Positions 23,675 through 32,707 of a stretch of 64,000 nucleotides of DNA are shown in pieces; position 1 is the stretch's first letter, and each line of letters begins with the position of its first letter. The position numbers and the translations under genes are program-made. Source of the DNA: Angustibacter luteus (GTDB lineage: Bacteria; Actinomycetota; Actinomycetes; Actinomycetales; Angustibacteraceae); assembly GCF_039541115.1 (NCBI RefSeq), contig NZ_BAABFP010000004.1, forward strand, positions 484,005 through 548,004, written 5' to 3'. The notes under the pieces were generated by a model that was given only the letters and a program-made list of their open reading frames with translations, made no database searches and was not told where the DNA came from.

Positions 23675-25312
23675 ATGTCGTTGCGCGCCCGTCACCTCGC
23701 GCTGGTGCTGGTCCCCGTCACTGCGGCGGCGCTCGGGGCCGTGCCGGCCGCGGCGGTCTCACCGAAGGCACCGACCGGCCCCACCGCCCGAGCTGACGGG
23801 TACGTCGCGTTCGGCGGTCGCACCCTGACCCTGCCCGCGGCCCTCGGGGTGACGGCCAACGACCGGGTCGGCGCCGGCGGTGCGCGAACCGTCGTCCAGC
23901 ACACCGACCCCGCGCACGGCAGCCTCGCGCTCGCCGCCGACGGCTCCCTGCGCTACCGCCCGGCGGCCGGGTTCCACGGCCGAGACACGTTCTCGTACAC
24001 CATGACCGACGCGGTCAGCCTCTACCCCACCCACCTGCCGGCGCTCGCCACCATCGACGGGACGACGCTCAGCGGCGGCGCGTACGGGTCCGGCCTCACC
24101 CCGGTACCCGGCGTCCGGAACGAGTTCTACGGTCTCACCGACCGCGGCCCGAACGTGGACGGCCCCGGCGGGGTGAAGGTCGAGCCGCTGCCGTCGTTCA
24201 CCCCGGCCATCGGCCGGTTCCGGCTGGTCTCCGACGCGCTCGGCACCCGTGCCCAGCTCGTCCGCAGCATCACGCTCAAGGCGGCGGACGGCAGCCCGTA
24301 CAACGGCCAGGTGAACGCGCTGGCCAACACCGGCGAGACGATCCTGGACCGGGACGGGGCGGTCCTTCCCGCGTCGGCCAACGGCTACGACCCCGAGGGC
24401 CTGGTCGCGCTGCGGGACGGCACGTTCTGGGTCTCGGACGAGTACGGGCCGTTCATCACCCACGTCGACGCGAACGGCCGGGCGATCGAACGCCTCTCGC
24501 CGTACGACGGGTCGCTGCCCCGCGAGCTCGCGAACCGGGTGCCCAACAAGGGCATGGAGGGTCTGACGATCACCCCGGACGGGCGCACGCTCGTCGGCAT
24601 TATGCAGAACGCCCTGCAGGCGCCGGACGTGACGGGCAAGACCGGCTCCTACCCGGTCATCCGGATCGTCACCGTCGACCTGCGCACCCGCGCCCAGCAC
24701 GAGTACGTCTACCTGCTGGATGACCCGCAGACCACCAACTCCGGGGTCAGCGAGATCACGGCGCTCAGTGCCACGACGTTCCTGGTCGACGAGCGCGACG
24801 GACTGCTGGAGCCCGGCGCCTACAAGAAGCTGTGGAAGATCGACCTCGCCGGTGCGACGGACGTCGGGCCGGCCACGACCGCGGGGACGTACGACGTCGC
24901 CGAGGGCGGTCTGGTTGCGGGCGGCGGCTCGCTGGAGAAGCTCGTCGGCAAGGCCACCACCGCTGCGGCCCAGGAGACCCTGGCCGGCGTCGGGGTCACG
25001 CCGGTCCGCAAGACCCCCGGGCTGGACCTCGGCGCCCTGGTGAGCGGGCTCGACCCGTCCGGCGGCTTCTTCGGCCACGACAAGGTCGAGGGCGTCACCA
25101 CCGTCGACGGCGGCCGCACGCTGGTGATCAGCAACGACAGCGACTTCGGCATCGACGCCGTCACCACGGACGCGCCGCCGTTCGGGCTGCACGCCAAGGT
25201 GTTGCCGAACGGCACCCAGGACGACGGGGAGTACCTCGCGGTCGACACGACGCGGCTGGTCGGTGGCGCCGCGCGCACGAGCACCGCGACCGTGACGATC
25301 TACGTCCCGTAG
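23675..25312 (+). CDS. Secreted esterase-like/phytase-like protein with N-terminal cadherin-like module
   Basis: A 545-residue exported protein. Residues 1-27 form a Sec-type signal peptide ending AVPAAA. About 40-110 resemble a tandem cadherin-like/VCBS-type module (VTANDRV...HGSLALAADGSLRYRP...FSYTMTD). The remainder matches the esterase-like-of-phytase domain: NEFYGLTDRGPNVDG, PEGLVALRDGTFWVSDEYGPF, NKGMEGLTITPDG and HDKVEGVTTVDGG. GGAGG precedes the ATG. Likely acts outside the cell on phosphate esters or related compounds; specificity is unknown. It ends 6 bases before the convergent kinase gene. Confidence 0.88.
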   Translation: MSLRARHLALVLVPVTAAALGAVPAAAVSPKAPTGPTARADGYVAFGGRTLTLPAALGVTANDRVGAGGARTVVQHTDPAHGSLALAADGSLRYRPAAGFHGRDTFSYTMTDAVSLYPTHLPALATIDGTTLSGGAYGSGLTPVPGVRNEFYGLTDRGPNVDGPGGVKVEPLPSFTPAIGRFRLVSDALGTRAQLVRSITLKAADGSPYNGQVNALANTGETILDRDGAVLPASANGYDPEGLVALRDGTFWVSDEYGPFITHVDANGRAIERLSPYDGSLPRELANRVPNKGMEGLTITPDGRTLVGIMQNALQAPDVTGKTGSYPVIRIVTVDLRTRAQHEYVYLLDDPQTTNSGVSEITALSATTFLVDERDGLLEPGAYKKLWKIDLAGATDVGPATTAGTYDVAEGGLVAGGGSLEKLVGKATTAAAQETLAGVGVTPVRKTPGLDLGALVSGLDPSGGFFGHDKVEGVTTVDGGRTLVISNDSDFGIDAVTTDAPPFGLHAKVLPNGTQDDGEYLAVDTTRLVGGAARTSTATVTIYVP

Positions 25313-25318
25313 CGGCGG

Positions 25319-26509
25319 TCAGGGCTTCTTGGCGGGGTGCTTCGGCGGCTTCGGCGCTTTGGCCTTGTGGGGCTTGGCCGCGGGCTTGGGTGCGGGCTTG
25401 ACCTTGGTCGTGGTCGACGCGTTGGTGGCGCGGGTCCGCGTCGCCGTCGGGGAGGGGCTGTGCGTCGTCCGCGTGGAGGTGGCCGCTGCCGGACGCGGGC
25501 TGGCGGAGACGGTCGGTCGGTCGACGCTGGCGGCGGGGTCGTTGCCGCCGAGCCCGACCGCCACGGCGACGACACCGGCGACGGCGACCGTCGCGGCACC
25601 GACCAGCGCCGCCGGCCGTCGCGACCGCCCACCCGCGGGCGCGGGCTCCGTGACGATCGGCGGAAGGACGGCAGTAGGCGGTGGCAGGACCGGCGCCTGG
25701 TCCGTGGACGACGTCCACGCCGCGATCTCGGCCGCCGATGGCCGCATGGCGGGGTCCTTGGCGAGGAGCCGGAGGGTCAGCGCCTCGACCGGGGAGCCCA
25801 TCAGCTCGGGGAGGACCTGGCCAGGACGCACCGGTACGGCCTGCACGTGCTGGTAGGCCACCCCGGCCGGGCTGTCGGCCCGGAACGGCGTCACCCCGGT
25901 CACGAGCTGGTAGAGCACGCACCCCAGCGAGTAGACGTCGGACGCCGACGTCGCCGGGCCACCCTGCGCCCGCTCGGGTGCGAGGTAGTGGCTGGTGCCG
26001 AGGATCTCCCCGGTGGACGTCAACGCGAGGGCCGGGTCGTCGACGAGTCGCGCGATCCCGAAGTCGGCGACCTTGACGGTGCCGTCGGCCGCCAGCAGGA
26101 GGTTCCCCGGCTTGACGTCCCGATGGATCACGCCCTGCGCGTGCGCGGCCGCCAGCCCAGCGGCAGCCTGCGCCACCACGGTCATCGCCCGCTCCGGCGC
26201 CATGGCGCCGTTGAGGGCCGTCTCACGGGCCAGGTCGTGCCCGGCGACCAGCTCCATCACCAGGAACCCGTGGTCACCGGACGTGCCGAAGTCGTGCACC
26301 GTCACGACGTTCGGGTGGCTCAGTCGCGCGGCCGCCTGCGCCTCGACGCGGAACCGACCTGCTGCCTGCTCGCCATCACCCGTGCGCAGCATCAGCTTGA
26401 CCGCGACGGTTCGTCCCAGCACGGCGTCCGTCGCCGACCAGACCTCGCCCATGGCGCCTCGGCCCAGGCGTTCTACCAGCAGGTAGCGGTCGGCCAGCAG
26501 TTCCGTCAC
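25319..26509 (-). CDS. Ser/Thr protein kinase (PknB-type), membrane anchored
   Basis: A 396-residue eukaryotic-type kinase. GRGAMGEVW glycine loop, VAVKLM lysine, GVIHRDVKPGNLLL catalytic loop and DFGIAR are intact (residues about 10-265). A single membrane span (PAALVGAATVAVAGVVAVAVG region) is followed by a short extracellular tail rich in Thr, Pro, Lys and Ala; there are no PASTA repeats. The GTG start at 26509 puts the kinase domain a few residues from the N-terminus; upstream codons would run through a repeat. Confidence 0.9.
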   Translation of the reverse strand: MTELLADRYLLVERLGRGAMGEVWSATDAVLGRTVAVKLMLRTGDGEQAAGRFRVEAQAAARLSHPNVVTVHDFGTSGDHGFLVMELVAGHDLARETALNGAMAPERAMTVVAQAAAGLAAAHAQGVIHRDVKPGNLLLAADGTVKVADFGIARLVDDPALALTSTGEILGTSHYLAPERAQGGPATSASDVYSLGCVLYQLVTGVTPFRADSPAGVAYQHVQAVPVRPGQVLPELMGSPVEALTLRLLAKDPAMRPSAAEIAAWTSSTDQAPVLPPPTAVLPPIVTEPAPAGGRSRRPAALVGAATVAVAGVVAVAVGLGGNDPAASVDRPTVSASPRPAAATSTRTTHSPSPTATRTRATNASTTTKVKPAPKPAAKPHKAKAPKPPKHPAKKP

Positions 26510-26585
26510 CCGGTCATGGTGCTGGGGACCGTCCGGGATCGCCAGTTGGATCAAGCAAGCCCGCTCGCGGGCCACGCGCTCACCA

Positions 26586-26645
26586 GATAGCGGGATATCG
26601 GGGCTCAAAGAGGCCGTTTGACGCCGGATAGCGGGACATCTGGGG
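26586..26645 (+). repeat. Two direct copies of short repeat family B
   Basis: GATAGCGGGATATCGGGG at 26586-26603 and GATAGCGGGACATCTGGGG at 26627-26645 are diverged direct copies about 41 bases apart, between the kinase and the methyltransferase-like gene. The same core occurs as an inverted pair between hutH and hutU at 53215-53271. Function unknown. Confidence 0.75.
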
Positions 26646-26657
26646 TGCGCGGCGGGC

Positions 26658-27368
26658 CTACGAGGCGAGGTAGACGGTGCTGGCGGAGGGCTCGCGGGTG
26701 TAGAAGTTCGGGAACTCAACGACGTCCGCGCGCGCCTGACCGAACACCTTGCGCAGGGTGGCGAGGAAGTCCACGTCCGGCGCGCCGTCCGCCCACAGGC
26801 CGAAGATGCCGCCCGGGCGCAGCAGCTCCACCAGCCGGCCGAGGCCGTCGCGGGTGTAGAACGCCGCGTGGCTGGGGTGCAGGACGTGCCGGGGCGAGTG
26901 GTCGACGTCGAGCAGGACGACGTCCCACTGGCGACCCGGAACGGCTGGGTCGAAGCCGGTGCCCGACGCGACCAGGGCGAAGAAGTCGGCGTGCAGCAAC
27001 GTGGTCCGCGGGTCGGCGTCCAGCTCGGCGCCGCCGGGTACCAGGTCGCGCACGTGCCAGTCGATGACGTCGGGCAGTGCCTCGACGACCGTCAGCGCGC
27101 TCACGCGGGGGTCTTCGAGCGCCGCCCGCGCGGTGTAGCCCAGTCCGAGCCCACCGACCACGACGTCCAGGCTCCGGTCGGACGCCTCGCCGAGCCCACG
27201 ACGCGCCAGCTCGACCTCGGCCACGGTGAACAGGCTCGACATGAGGAACTCGTCCCCGAGCTTGACCTCGTACACGTCCACGCCCAGCGACGGCTCGACC
27301 CGTCGGCGCAGGCTGATCGCGCCCATCGCGGTCTCCCGCCAGGCCAGCTCCTCGAACCGCGCGCTCAC
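26658..27368 (-). CDS. Spermidine-synthase-like methyltransferase-fold protein
   Basis: A 236-residue Rossmann-fold protein. VVVGGLGLGYTARA is the S-adenosyl nucleotide-binding loop, VVEALPDVIDWH the following acidic region and VVLLDVDHSP the spermidine-synthase-type D-x-D/DHSP motif. A GTG at 27368 with GGGAG upstream gives a VSARFEELAWRETAMG start. Members of this actinobacterial group are usually annotated spermidine synthase-like; true polyamine synthesis is uncertain. Confidence 0.75.
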   Translation of the reverse strand: MSARFEELAWRETAMGAISLRRRVEPSLGVDVYEVKLGDEFLMSSLFTVAEVELARRGLGEASDRSLDVVVGGLGLGYTARAALEDPRVSALTVVEALPDVIDWHVRDLVPGGAELDADPRTTLLHADFFALVASGTGFDPAVPGRQWDVVLLDVDHSPRHVLHPSHAAFYTRDGLGRLVELLRPGGIFGLWADGAPDVDFLATLRKVFGQARADVVEFPNFYTREPSASTVYLAS

Positions 27369-27485
27369 CCTCAGGCTCCCGTCTGCCACCCCCAGTAGGC
27401 CACGCCGCTCCCGCCCACGCACGACAGTCGCCGCACTAGGGTCGTGGCGAGCACACCTCCCCTCCCCAACGACGAGGAGCGCGCC

Positions 27486-27914
27486 ATGGACTGGACCCTC
27501 GAAGTCGTCCTCCTGCCGGTGAGCGACATCGACCGCGCGGTGGCCTTCTACCGCGACCAGGTCGGGTTCCACCTCGACCACGACACCACGAACGAGCACA
27601 TGCACGTCGTCCAGCTCACCCCGCCCGGCTCAGGTTGCTCGATCGTGATCGGCGACCTGCCCAGCCAGACCGAGATGGCACCCGGGTCGATGCGCGGGCT
27701 GCAGCTCGTGGTGTCCGATGCGCAGGCTGCCCGCCAGCACCTGGTGGACCACGGCGTCGAGGCCAGCGAGATCACGGTGTTCGACGAGCGGGACGGTGGC
27801 ACGTTCTTCGGCTTCGCCGACCCGGACGGCAACACGTGGGCCGTGCAGCAGCTCAAGGTGCGCGCGGACAAGCCGCTGATCCCGCTGGACGCACGCGGTC
27901 GCTTCGGGGAGTAG
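27486..27914 (+). CDS. VOC-family glyoxalase-like protein
   Basis: A 142-residue VOC protein: LLPVSDIDRAVAFYRDQVGFHLDHD at the N-terminus and FFGFADPDGNTWAVQQ in the second module. GAGGAG precedes the ATG. Single-gene VOC proteins include glyoxalases and resistance proteins; the ligand is unknown. Divergent from the spermidine-synthase-like gene. Confidence 0.85.
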   Translation: MDWTLEVVLLPVSDIDRAVAFYRDQVGFHLDHDTTNEHMHVVQLTPPGSGCSIVIGDLPSQTEMAPGSMRGLQLVVSDAQAARQHLVDHGVEASEITVFDERDGGTFFGFADPDGNTWAVQQLKVRADKPLIPLDARGRFGE

Positions 27915-27971
27915 AGCCGGACAAATCGGCGGGGCTCGAACACGTGTTCGATTGTCTGCCATGCTGGGTCG

Positions 27972-28256
27972 ATGGCCGCGACGCCCCTCCCCCGTCGAGG
28001 ACCCTCCCTCGACGAGCGGTCCCGGGCGACCGGCATCGGCACCGGTCAGCCGGCTCCGGCGAGGTGGTCCCCGCGACACTGCTGGGTCGAGGGTCACCAC
28101 GGCTGGCCCGGTCGCTGGCCGGGCGTGATCCTGGAGTGGCGCCAGCTGGACGAGGGCTGGCAGGGCCGGGTGGCCTTCGTCCTCGTACTGGGGCGTGAGG
28201 TGTGCCTGGTCGAGTCCTGGTTGGACGCCGACGTGCTGAGACCCACGGCAGGATGA
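27972..28256 (+). CDS. Small hypothetical protein
   Basis: A 94-residue protein not recognised by me. Its second half ([29 protein letters not shown] and [10 protein letters not shown]) has a strand-rich, tryptophan-rich pattern. It sits 4 bases before the GTG of the CoA-transferase-family gene, suggesting cotranscription. No clear ribosome binding site was seen. Confidence 0.6.
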   Translation: MAATPLPRRGPSLDERSRATGIGTGQPAPARWSPRHCWVEGHHGWPGRWPGVILEWRQLDEGWQGRVAFVLVLGREVCLVESWLDADVLRPTAG

Positions 28257-28260
28257 GCCC

Positions 28261-29412
28261 GTGAACCTTCCCCTCGGGAGCGGCCCGCTGGCCGGCGTCC
28301 GCGTCGTCGAGCTCGGCGGCATCGGACCCGGCCCCTTCTGCGGCATGCTGCTCGCCGACCTCGGGGCCGACGTGATCCGGCTCGAACGACCGGCGGACGT
28401 CGGAAGGGCGAGCGAGCACCCGGTGGTGCACCGCGGGCGGCGATCAGTGGCGCTCGACCTCAAGTCGGAGGACGGGATCGCCGCTGCGCTCCGGGTCGTG
28501 GACACTGCCGACGCGCTGATCGAAGGCTTCAGACCCGGTGTGGCGGAACGAATCGGGCTCGGACCCGACGTGTGCCTGGCCCGCAACCCGCGGCTCGTGT
28601 ACGGCCGGATGACCGGCTGGGGCCAGGACGGACCGCTCGCCCAGCAGCCGGGCCACGACATCAACTACATCGCCCTCGCTGGCCTGCTCGGCGCCCTCGG
28701 CCACCCCGACCGGGAGCCGCTCCCTCCGCTGAACCTGGTGGGAGACATGGGCGGTGGCGGGCTCCTGCTCGCGCTCGGCCTGGTCGCCGGCGTTCTCAGC
28801 GCCCGGACGACGGGGGTCGGGCAGGTCGTGGACGCCGCCATGACGGACGGCACGGCGATCCAGCTCGCGCTGGTGCACGGGCTGCTCGCTCGCGGGCTGT
28901 GGGCGGACCAGCGCGGCGGCAACCTGTTCGACGGGTCCGCGCCGTTCTACCGGACCTACCGCTGCGCCGACGGCGGCTTCGTCGCGGTCGGTGCCATCGA
29001 GGCGCCGTTCTACGCGGCGCTGCTGGCCGGGTTGGGCCTGCAGGACGACCCGCTGTTCGCCACCCAGTTCGACACCTCGGCCTGGCCCGAGATGTCGGCG
29101 CGTCTCGCCGATGGGTTCAGCACCCGAGCCCGCGACGACTGGGCCGCCCACTTCGGCGACCTCCCGGCCTGCGTCACGCCGGTGCTGTCGTTCGCCGAGG
29201 CCGCCGACCACCCGCACCACCTGGCCCGTGGCACCTTCACGGAGCAGCACGGCTACCTCGAGGCCGCCCCGGCCCCGCGCTTCTCGGTCACACCCGCCGG
29301 CCCGGTCGCCGCGCCACCGGCGATCGGCGAGCACACCGTCGAGGTGCTGCGCGAGGCCGGGCTCGACGACGATTCGATCGCGCGTGCCACCCGTGCCTAC
29401 CCTCGTCGGTGA
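28261..29412 (+). CDS. CaiB/BaiF-family enzyme, alpha-methylacyl-CoA-racemase-like
   Basis: A 383-residue family III CoA-transferase-fold protein. [20 protein letters not shown] and [15 protein letters not shown] are family signatures; [17 protein letters not shown] contains the aspartate expected in alpha-methylacyl-CoA racemases. The GTG start lies 4 bases after the small gene. Likely interconverts stereoisomers of 2-methyl-branched acyl-CoA; a CoA-transferase role is the alternative. The stop and the next ATG share one base. Confidence 0.88.
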   Translation: MNLPLGSGPLAGVRVVELGGIGPGPFCGMLLADLGADVIRLERPADVGRASEHPVVHRGRRSVALDLKSEDGIAAALRVVDTADALIEGFRPGVAERIGLGPDVCLARNPRLVYGRMTGWGQDGPLAQQPGHDINYIALAGLLGALGHPDREPLPPLNLVGDMGGGGLLLALGLVAGVLSARTTGVGQVVDAAMTDGTAIQLALVHGLLARGLWADQRGGNLFDGSAPFYRTYRCADGGFVAVGAIEAPFYAALLAGLGLQDDPLFATQFDTSAWPEMSARLADGFSTRARDDWAAHFGDLPACVTPVLSFAEAADHPHHLARGTFTEQHGYLEAAPAPRFSVTPAGPVAAPPAIGEHTVEVLREAGLDDDSIARATRAYPRR

Positions 29413-30455
29413 TGAAGCCCTCCCGCACCACGTCCTGCGCCGCCGTCCTCGCCGTCCTGCTGGGCACCGTCGCGTGCTCGCACCGAGCGCCCACCCCGGC
29501 CGCACCGTCCCCGTCGGTGACGACGTCCGCGCCCAGCCCGCCGGCGAGTGCGCCCCCGCTCGTGGCACCGCTCACCGGCCGGCCCGTGCACGCGGTCGCC
29601 CAGCGGCCGGCGCTGACCGTGAAGATCGAGAACAGCACGGCGGCCCGCCCGCAGTCCGGCCTGGACCAGGCGGACCTCGTCGTCGAGGAGCTCGTCGAGG
29701 GCGGGATCACCCGGTTCGCCGCGATGTTCCAGACCGCCGACCCGGGCACGGTGGGCCCGGTGCGGTCCGTGCGCAACGTCGACACGTCGATCGCGTCGCC
29801 GACCCGCGGGCTGCTGGCCTTCTCGGGCGGCGCCGGCGTGGTGCTCAAGGTGGTCCGCAAGGCGCCGTTGCAGCTGCTCTCCGGCGGTGCCGGGTTCCGT
29901 CGCTCGGGCGCGCGGTCGGCCCCGCACAACCTGTACGCCAAGGCCGGCACCTTGTGGGGGCGGGCGAACGCCGCGCACCGAGCCCCGCCGAAGCCGTACC
30001 TCCCCTGGGCGCCCGATGCGACCCGCGCTGGCACGGCCACAGCCCCGGGCAACCAAGCCGCCAGCCAGGCGCAGCTGACCTTCTCGAGCGGCGAGCGGCC
30101 GCGCTGGACGTATCAGGCCTCCACCCGGACGTGGCTGCGCAGCGAGGGCAGCAAGCCGGCGAAGGTCGCCTCCGGCCGGCGGCTGGCCGCTGACAACGTC
30201 CTCGTGCTGCGGGTGCGCACCCGGGACGCCGGCTACCGCGACCCGGCCGGTAACGACGTGCCCGAGTCGGTGCTGACCGGGTCCGGCCGGCTCACGGTGC
30301 TCAGCGCGGGGCGACAGGTCTCCGGCACCTGGCACAAGGCCGGTCGGGACGCCCGTTTCACCTTCACCGACACGGCCGGCCGGCCCTTGCTCGTCGCGCC
30401 TGGGCGGACCTGGATCGAGCTCGTGCCGTCGACCGGCGCCGTCCGGATCTCCTGA
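29412..30455 (+). CDS. DUF3048 (YerB-like) lipoprotein
   Basis: A 347-residue exported lipoprotein. The signal peptide ends in the lipobox LLGTVAC with C22, followed by a Pro/Ser/Thr-rich linker. The DUF3048 core shows RPALTVKIENS, RPQSGLDQADLVVEELVEGG and RFAAMFQ, then the C-terminal domain (ADNVLVLRVR...LVAPGRTWIELVP). Start codon overlaps the previous stop (TGATG). Located at the outer face of the membrane; biochemical role of the family is unknown. Confidence 0.9.
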   Translation: MKPSRTTSCAAVLAVLLGTVACSHRAPTPAAPSPSVTTSAPSPPASAPPLVAPLTGRPVHAVAQRPALTVKIENSTAARPQSGLDQADLVVEELVEGGITRFAAMFQTADPGTVGPVRSVRNVDTSIASPTRGLLAFSGGAGVVLKVVRKAPLQLLSGGAGFRRSGARSAPHNLYAKAGTLWGRANAAHRAPPKPYLPWAPDATRAGTATAPGNQAASQAQLTFSSGERPRWTYQASTRTWLRSEGSKPAKVASGRRLAADNVLVLRVRTRDAGYRDPAGNDVPESVLTGSGRLTVLSAGRQVSGTWHKAGRDARFTFTDTAGRPLLVAPGRTWIELVPSTGAVRIS

Positions 30456-30561
30456 GCCTGCGGATCGGGTACGCCCCGTCTGGTGCGGCAGGGGGTCTGG
30501 ACGCCGCCGCTCGACTCCAGTTGAGTAGGCGCATCCGCGCCGCGCACCCGGGGAGCCCACC

Positions 30562-31158
30562 ATGTCCACGATCACGCCGGGCTTCTTCGGGCGCCGACGC
30601 CGCTCGGACGACGACCTGCCGCCCGGCCAGTACCTGACCGAAGACTTCCCGGTGCTCACCGCCGGGCCGACGCAGCACGTGCCGACACCGGAGTGGCAGT
30701 TCACCGTCACCACCGAGACCGGCCAGCGGCAGACCTGGGACTGGGCGCAGCTGATGGCGTTGCCGCAGGAGGACGTCACGGTCGACCTGCACTGCGTGAC
30801 GCGGTGGTCGAAGCTGGCGACCCGCTGGCGCGGGGTGTCCGTGGACACGCTGCTCGCGGACGTCGACACCGACGCGAGCTTCGCGCTCGTCGGCTCGTAC
30901 GGCGGCTACACGACGAACCTGCCGCTGGACGACCTGCTCGAGGGGCAGGCCTGGGTGGCCCACCGGTTCGACGACGACGACCTCGACGCCGAGCACGGCG
31001 GCCCTGCCCGGCTGCTCGTGCCGCACCTGTACCTCTGGAAGAGCGCCAAGTGGGTCACCAGCATCACGCTCTCGGACGCCGAGGAGCTGGGGTTCTGGGA
31101 GAGCGCTGGCTACCACAACTACGGTGACCCCTGGCGCGAACAGCGGTACTGGGAGTGA
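30562..31158 (+). CDS. Sulfite-oxidase-like molybdopterin oxidoreductase
   Basis: A 198-residue protein with the small sulfite-oxidase-like molybdopterin fold. LHCVTRWSK supplies the cysteine that ligates molybdenum, and GGYTTNLPLDDLL and VPHLYLWKSAKWV are family-like. No twin-arginine signal peptide, so it is cytoplasmic. The FNR-like gene overlaps its stop in GTGA, suggesting the two proteins form an NAD(P)H-driven reductase pair. Confidence 0.88.
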   Translation: MSTITPGFFGRRRRSDDDLPPGQYLTEDFPVLTAGPTQHVPTPEWQFTVTTETGQRQTWDWAQLMALPQEDVTVDLHCVTRWSKLATRWRGVSVDTLLADVDTDASFALVGSYGGYTTNLPLDDLLEGQAWVAHRFDDDDLDAEHGGPARLLVPHLYLWKSAKWVTSITLSDAEELGFWESAGYHNYGDPWREQRYWE

Positions 31159-31895
31159 GCGGCTGGCAGCGCGCGACGGTCGTCGGGGCGCGGGCCGAGA
31201 CCGCGTCCGCGCGCACCTTGCGGCTGCAGGTCGAGGGATGGCCGGGACACCTTCCCGGCCAGCACGTCGACGTCCGGCTCACCGCCCCGGACGGTTACAC
31301 CGCAACGCGTTCGTACTCGATCGCGTCGGCCTTCGACGGCGCCGCAGGCGGCGACGAGATCGAGATCTCGGTCGAGGAGGTGGCGGACGGCGAGGTGTCG
31401 CCGTACCTCGTGCAGGTCGCCGCGGTCGGGGACGCCGTCGAGGTGCGCGGGCCGCTCGGCGGCTGGTTCGTCTGGCGGGCCGCGCAGCCGGAACCGTTGC
31501 AGCTCATCGGTGGTGGCTCCGGCGTCGTCCCCCTGATGTCGATGGTGCGCGGGCACGAGCTGGCCGGCGCCCGCGCCCCGGTGCGGCTGCTCTACTCGGT
31601 GCGCGACCCGGCCTCCGTCTACTACCGCGACGAGCTGACCCGGCGCGCCGCCGAGCAGCCCGGCCTGCAGGTGGACTTCGCGTACACCCGGACCGCCCCG
31701 CCGTCCTGGGACGGGGTGGTCGGCCGGCTGGACGGCGCCCGGCTGTCCCGCTGGACCTGGCCGGTGGACGCCGAGCCGACCACGTACGTCTGCGGCCCCA
31801 CGGGTTTCGTCGAGGCGGTAGCGGACGAGCTCGTGCGGGCCGGCTACGACCCGCGGCGGATCCGCACGGAACGGTTCGGCCCCAGCGGCTCCTAG
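31155..31895 (+). CDS. FNR-type ferredoxin reductase domain protein
   Basis: A 246-residue flavin/NAD reductase with RSYSIAS (flavin), GGGSGVVPLMSM (nucleotide) and CGPTGFV near the C-terminus. No [2Fe-2S] domain is attached. Coupled to the molybdopterin enzyme by a 4-base overlap, so it probably supplies electrons to it. Its stop lies in a duplicated 18-base segment shared with the end of the convergent gene. Confidence 0.9.
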   Translation: MSGWQRATVVGARAETASARTLRLQVEGWPGHLPGQHVDVRLTAPDGYTATRSYSIASAFDGAAGGDEIEISVEEVADGEVSPYLVQVAAVGDAVEVRGPLGGWFVWRAAQPEPLQLIGGGSGVVPLMSMVRGHELAGARAPVRLLYSVRDPASVYYRDELTRRAAEQPGLQVDFAYTRTAPPSWDGVVGRLDGARLSRWTWPVDAEPTTYVCGPTGFVEAVADELVRAGYDPRRIRTERFGPSGS

Positions 31896-31927
31896 GCCAG
31901 CGCCGGGTCCTAGGCCAGCGCCGGGTC
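31892..31927. repeat. Perfect 18-base tandem duplication at a convergent gene boundary
   Basis: CTAGGCCAGCGCCGGGTC occurs twice in a row (31892-31909 and 31910-31927). The first CTAG holds the stop of the reductase gene; the second holds the stop of the convergent zinc-ribbon gene. Three other convergent pairs in the window share a single CTAG for both stops, so this looks like a recent duplication of that arrangement. Confidence 0.9.
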
Positions 31928-32191
31928 CGTGCGGAAGGTGAGGCGGCTCAGGCCGCTCAGGTCCAGCCAGCGCGCGTGCGGCGCGGTGACCAGCTTGAGG
32001 ACCGCCTCGCCGCAGCCGCGGCAGCGCATCACCGTGCCCGGCGCCTGGGTGTAGACCCGGGTCTCCGCCATCGGGGCCTCGTGACCGCAGTGCGCGCACT
32101 CGCCCATCGCGGCGGTGACGTCGACGGCGAACAGCTCGAGCAGGTCGCCCGCCACCGCGTTGCCGTCCACGTAGTGGTCCTCCACCTGCAT
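31910..32191 (-). CDS. Zinc-ribbon protein (DUF6510-like)
   Basis: A 93-residue protein with two cysteine pairs, CAHCGH and CRGCG, 27 residues apart, which should bind one zinc. The N-terminal VDGNAVAGDLLELFAVDVTAA precedes it. Proteins of this kind are often found beside the sulfite-oxidase-like/FNR pair, as here. May be a regulator or an assembly factor; unknown. Confidence 0.8.
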   Translation of the reverse strand: MQVEDHYVDGNAVAGDLLELFAVDVTAAMGECAHCGHEAPMAETRVYTQAPGTVMRCRGCGEAVLKLVTAPHARWLDLSGLSRLTFRTDPALA

Positions 32192-32284
32192 GGCGTCCTC
32201 CGATGCGCGTAGGTTCGCAGCCCAGGGTGCCGTGCCGCGCGCTGCACCGCTAGACCCGATCTGTCCGCAGTGCGGGAGGTGCCC

Positions 32285-32707
32285 GTGTCCCAGCAGCGTC
32301 CGGCCGTCGTCGCGCAGCTGTCCGTCCGGCGCGGCCGGGAGGCCGTCGACTTCTACCGGGCGGCGTTCGGGGCCGTCGAGGTCTACCGGGTCGGCGGCAC
32401 GGACGACGACCCCGAGCTGGTCTCTCAGCTGCAGATCGCCGGCACGACGTTCTGGGTGGCGGACGAGTCACCGGCGCACGGCAACCCCAGCCCCGAGACC
32501 GTCGGTGGCTGCACCACGCGGCTGCTGCTCGTCGTCGACGACCCGGACGCGGTGGTGACGCAGGCGGTCGGGGCCGGTGCCCGCGAGGTCCAGCCCGTCA
32601 CCGAGGACTACGGCTGGCGGCTGGGTCGCATCGAGGACCCGTTCGGCCACCACTGGGAGGTCGGGCACCCACTCGGAGCCTGGCCGCCGACGTCCGGGCC
32701 GCACTAG
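32285..32707 (+). CDS. VOC-family protein (PhnB-like)
   Basis: A 140-residue protein with QLSVRRGREAVDFYRAAFGAVEVYR, WVADESPAHGN and the C-terminal DYGWRLGRIEDPFGHHWEVG of PhnB/YdfG-like glyoxalase-fold proteins. GGGAGG lies 6 bases before the GTG. Stop overlaps that of the convergent DUF2252 gene in a CTAG. Function unknown. Confidence 0.85.
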   Translation: MSQQRPAVVAQLSVRRGREAVDFYRAAFGAVEVYRVGGTDDDPELVSQLQIAGTTFWVADESPAHGNPSPETVGGCTTRLLLVVDDPDAVVTQAVGAGAREVQPVTEDYGWRLGRIEDPFGHHWEVGHPLGAWPPTSGPH

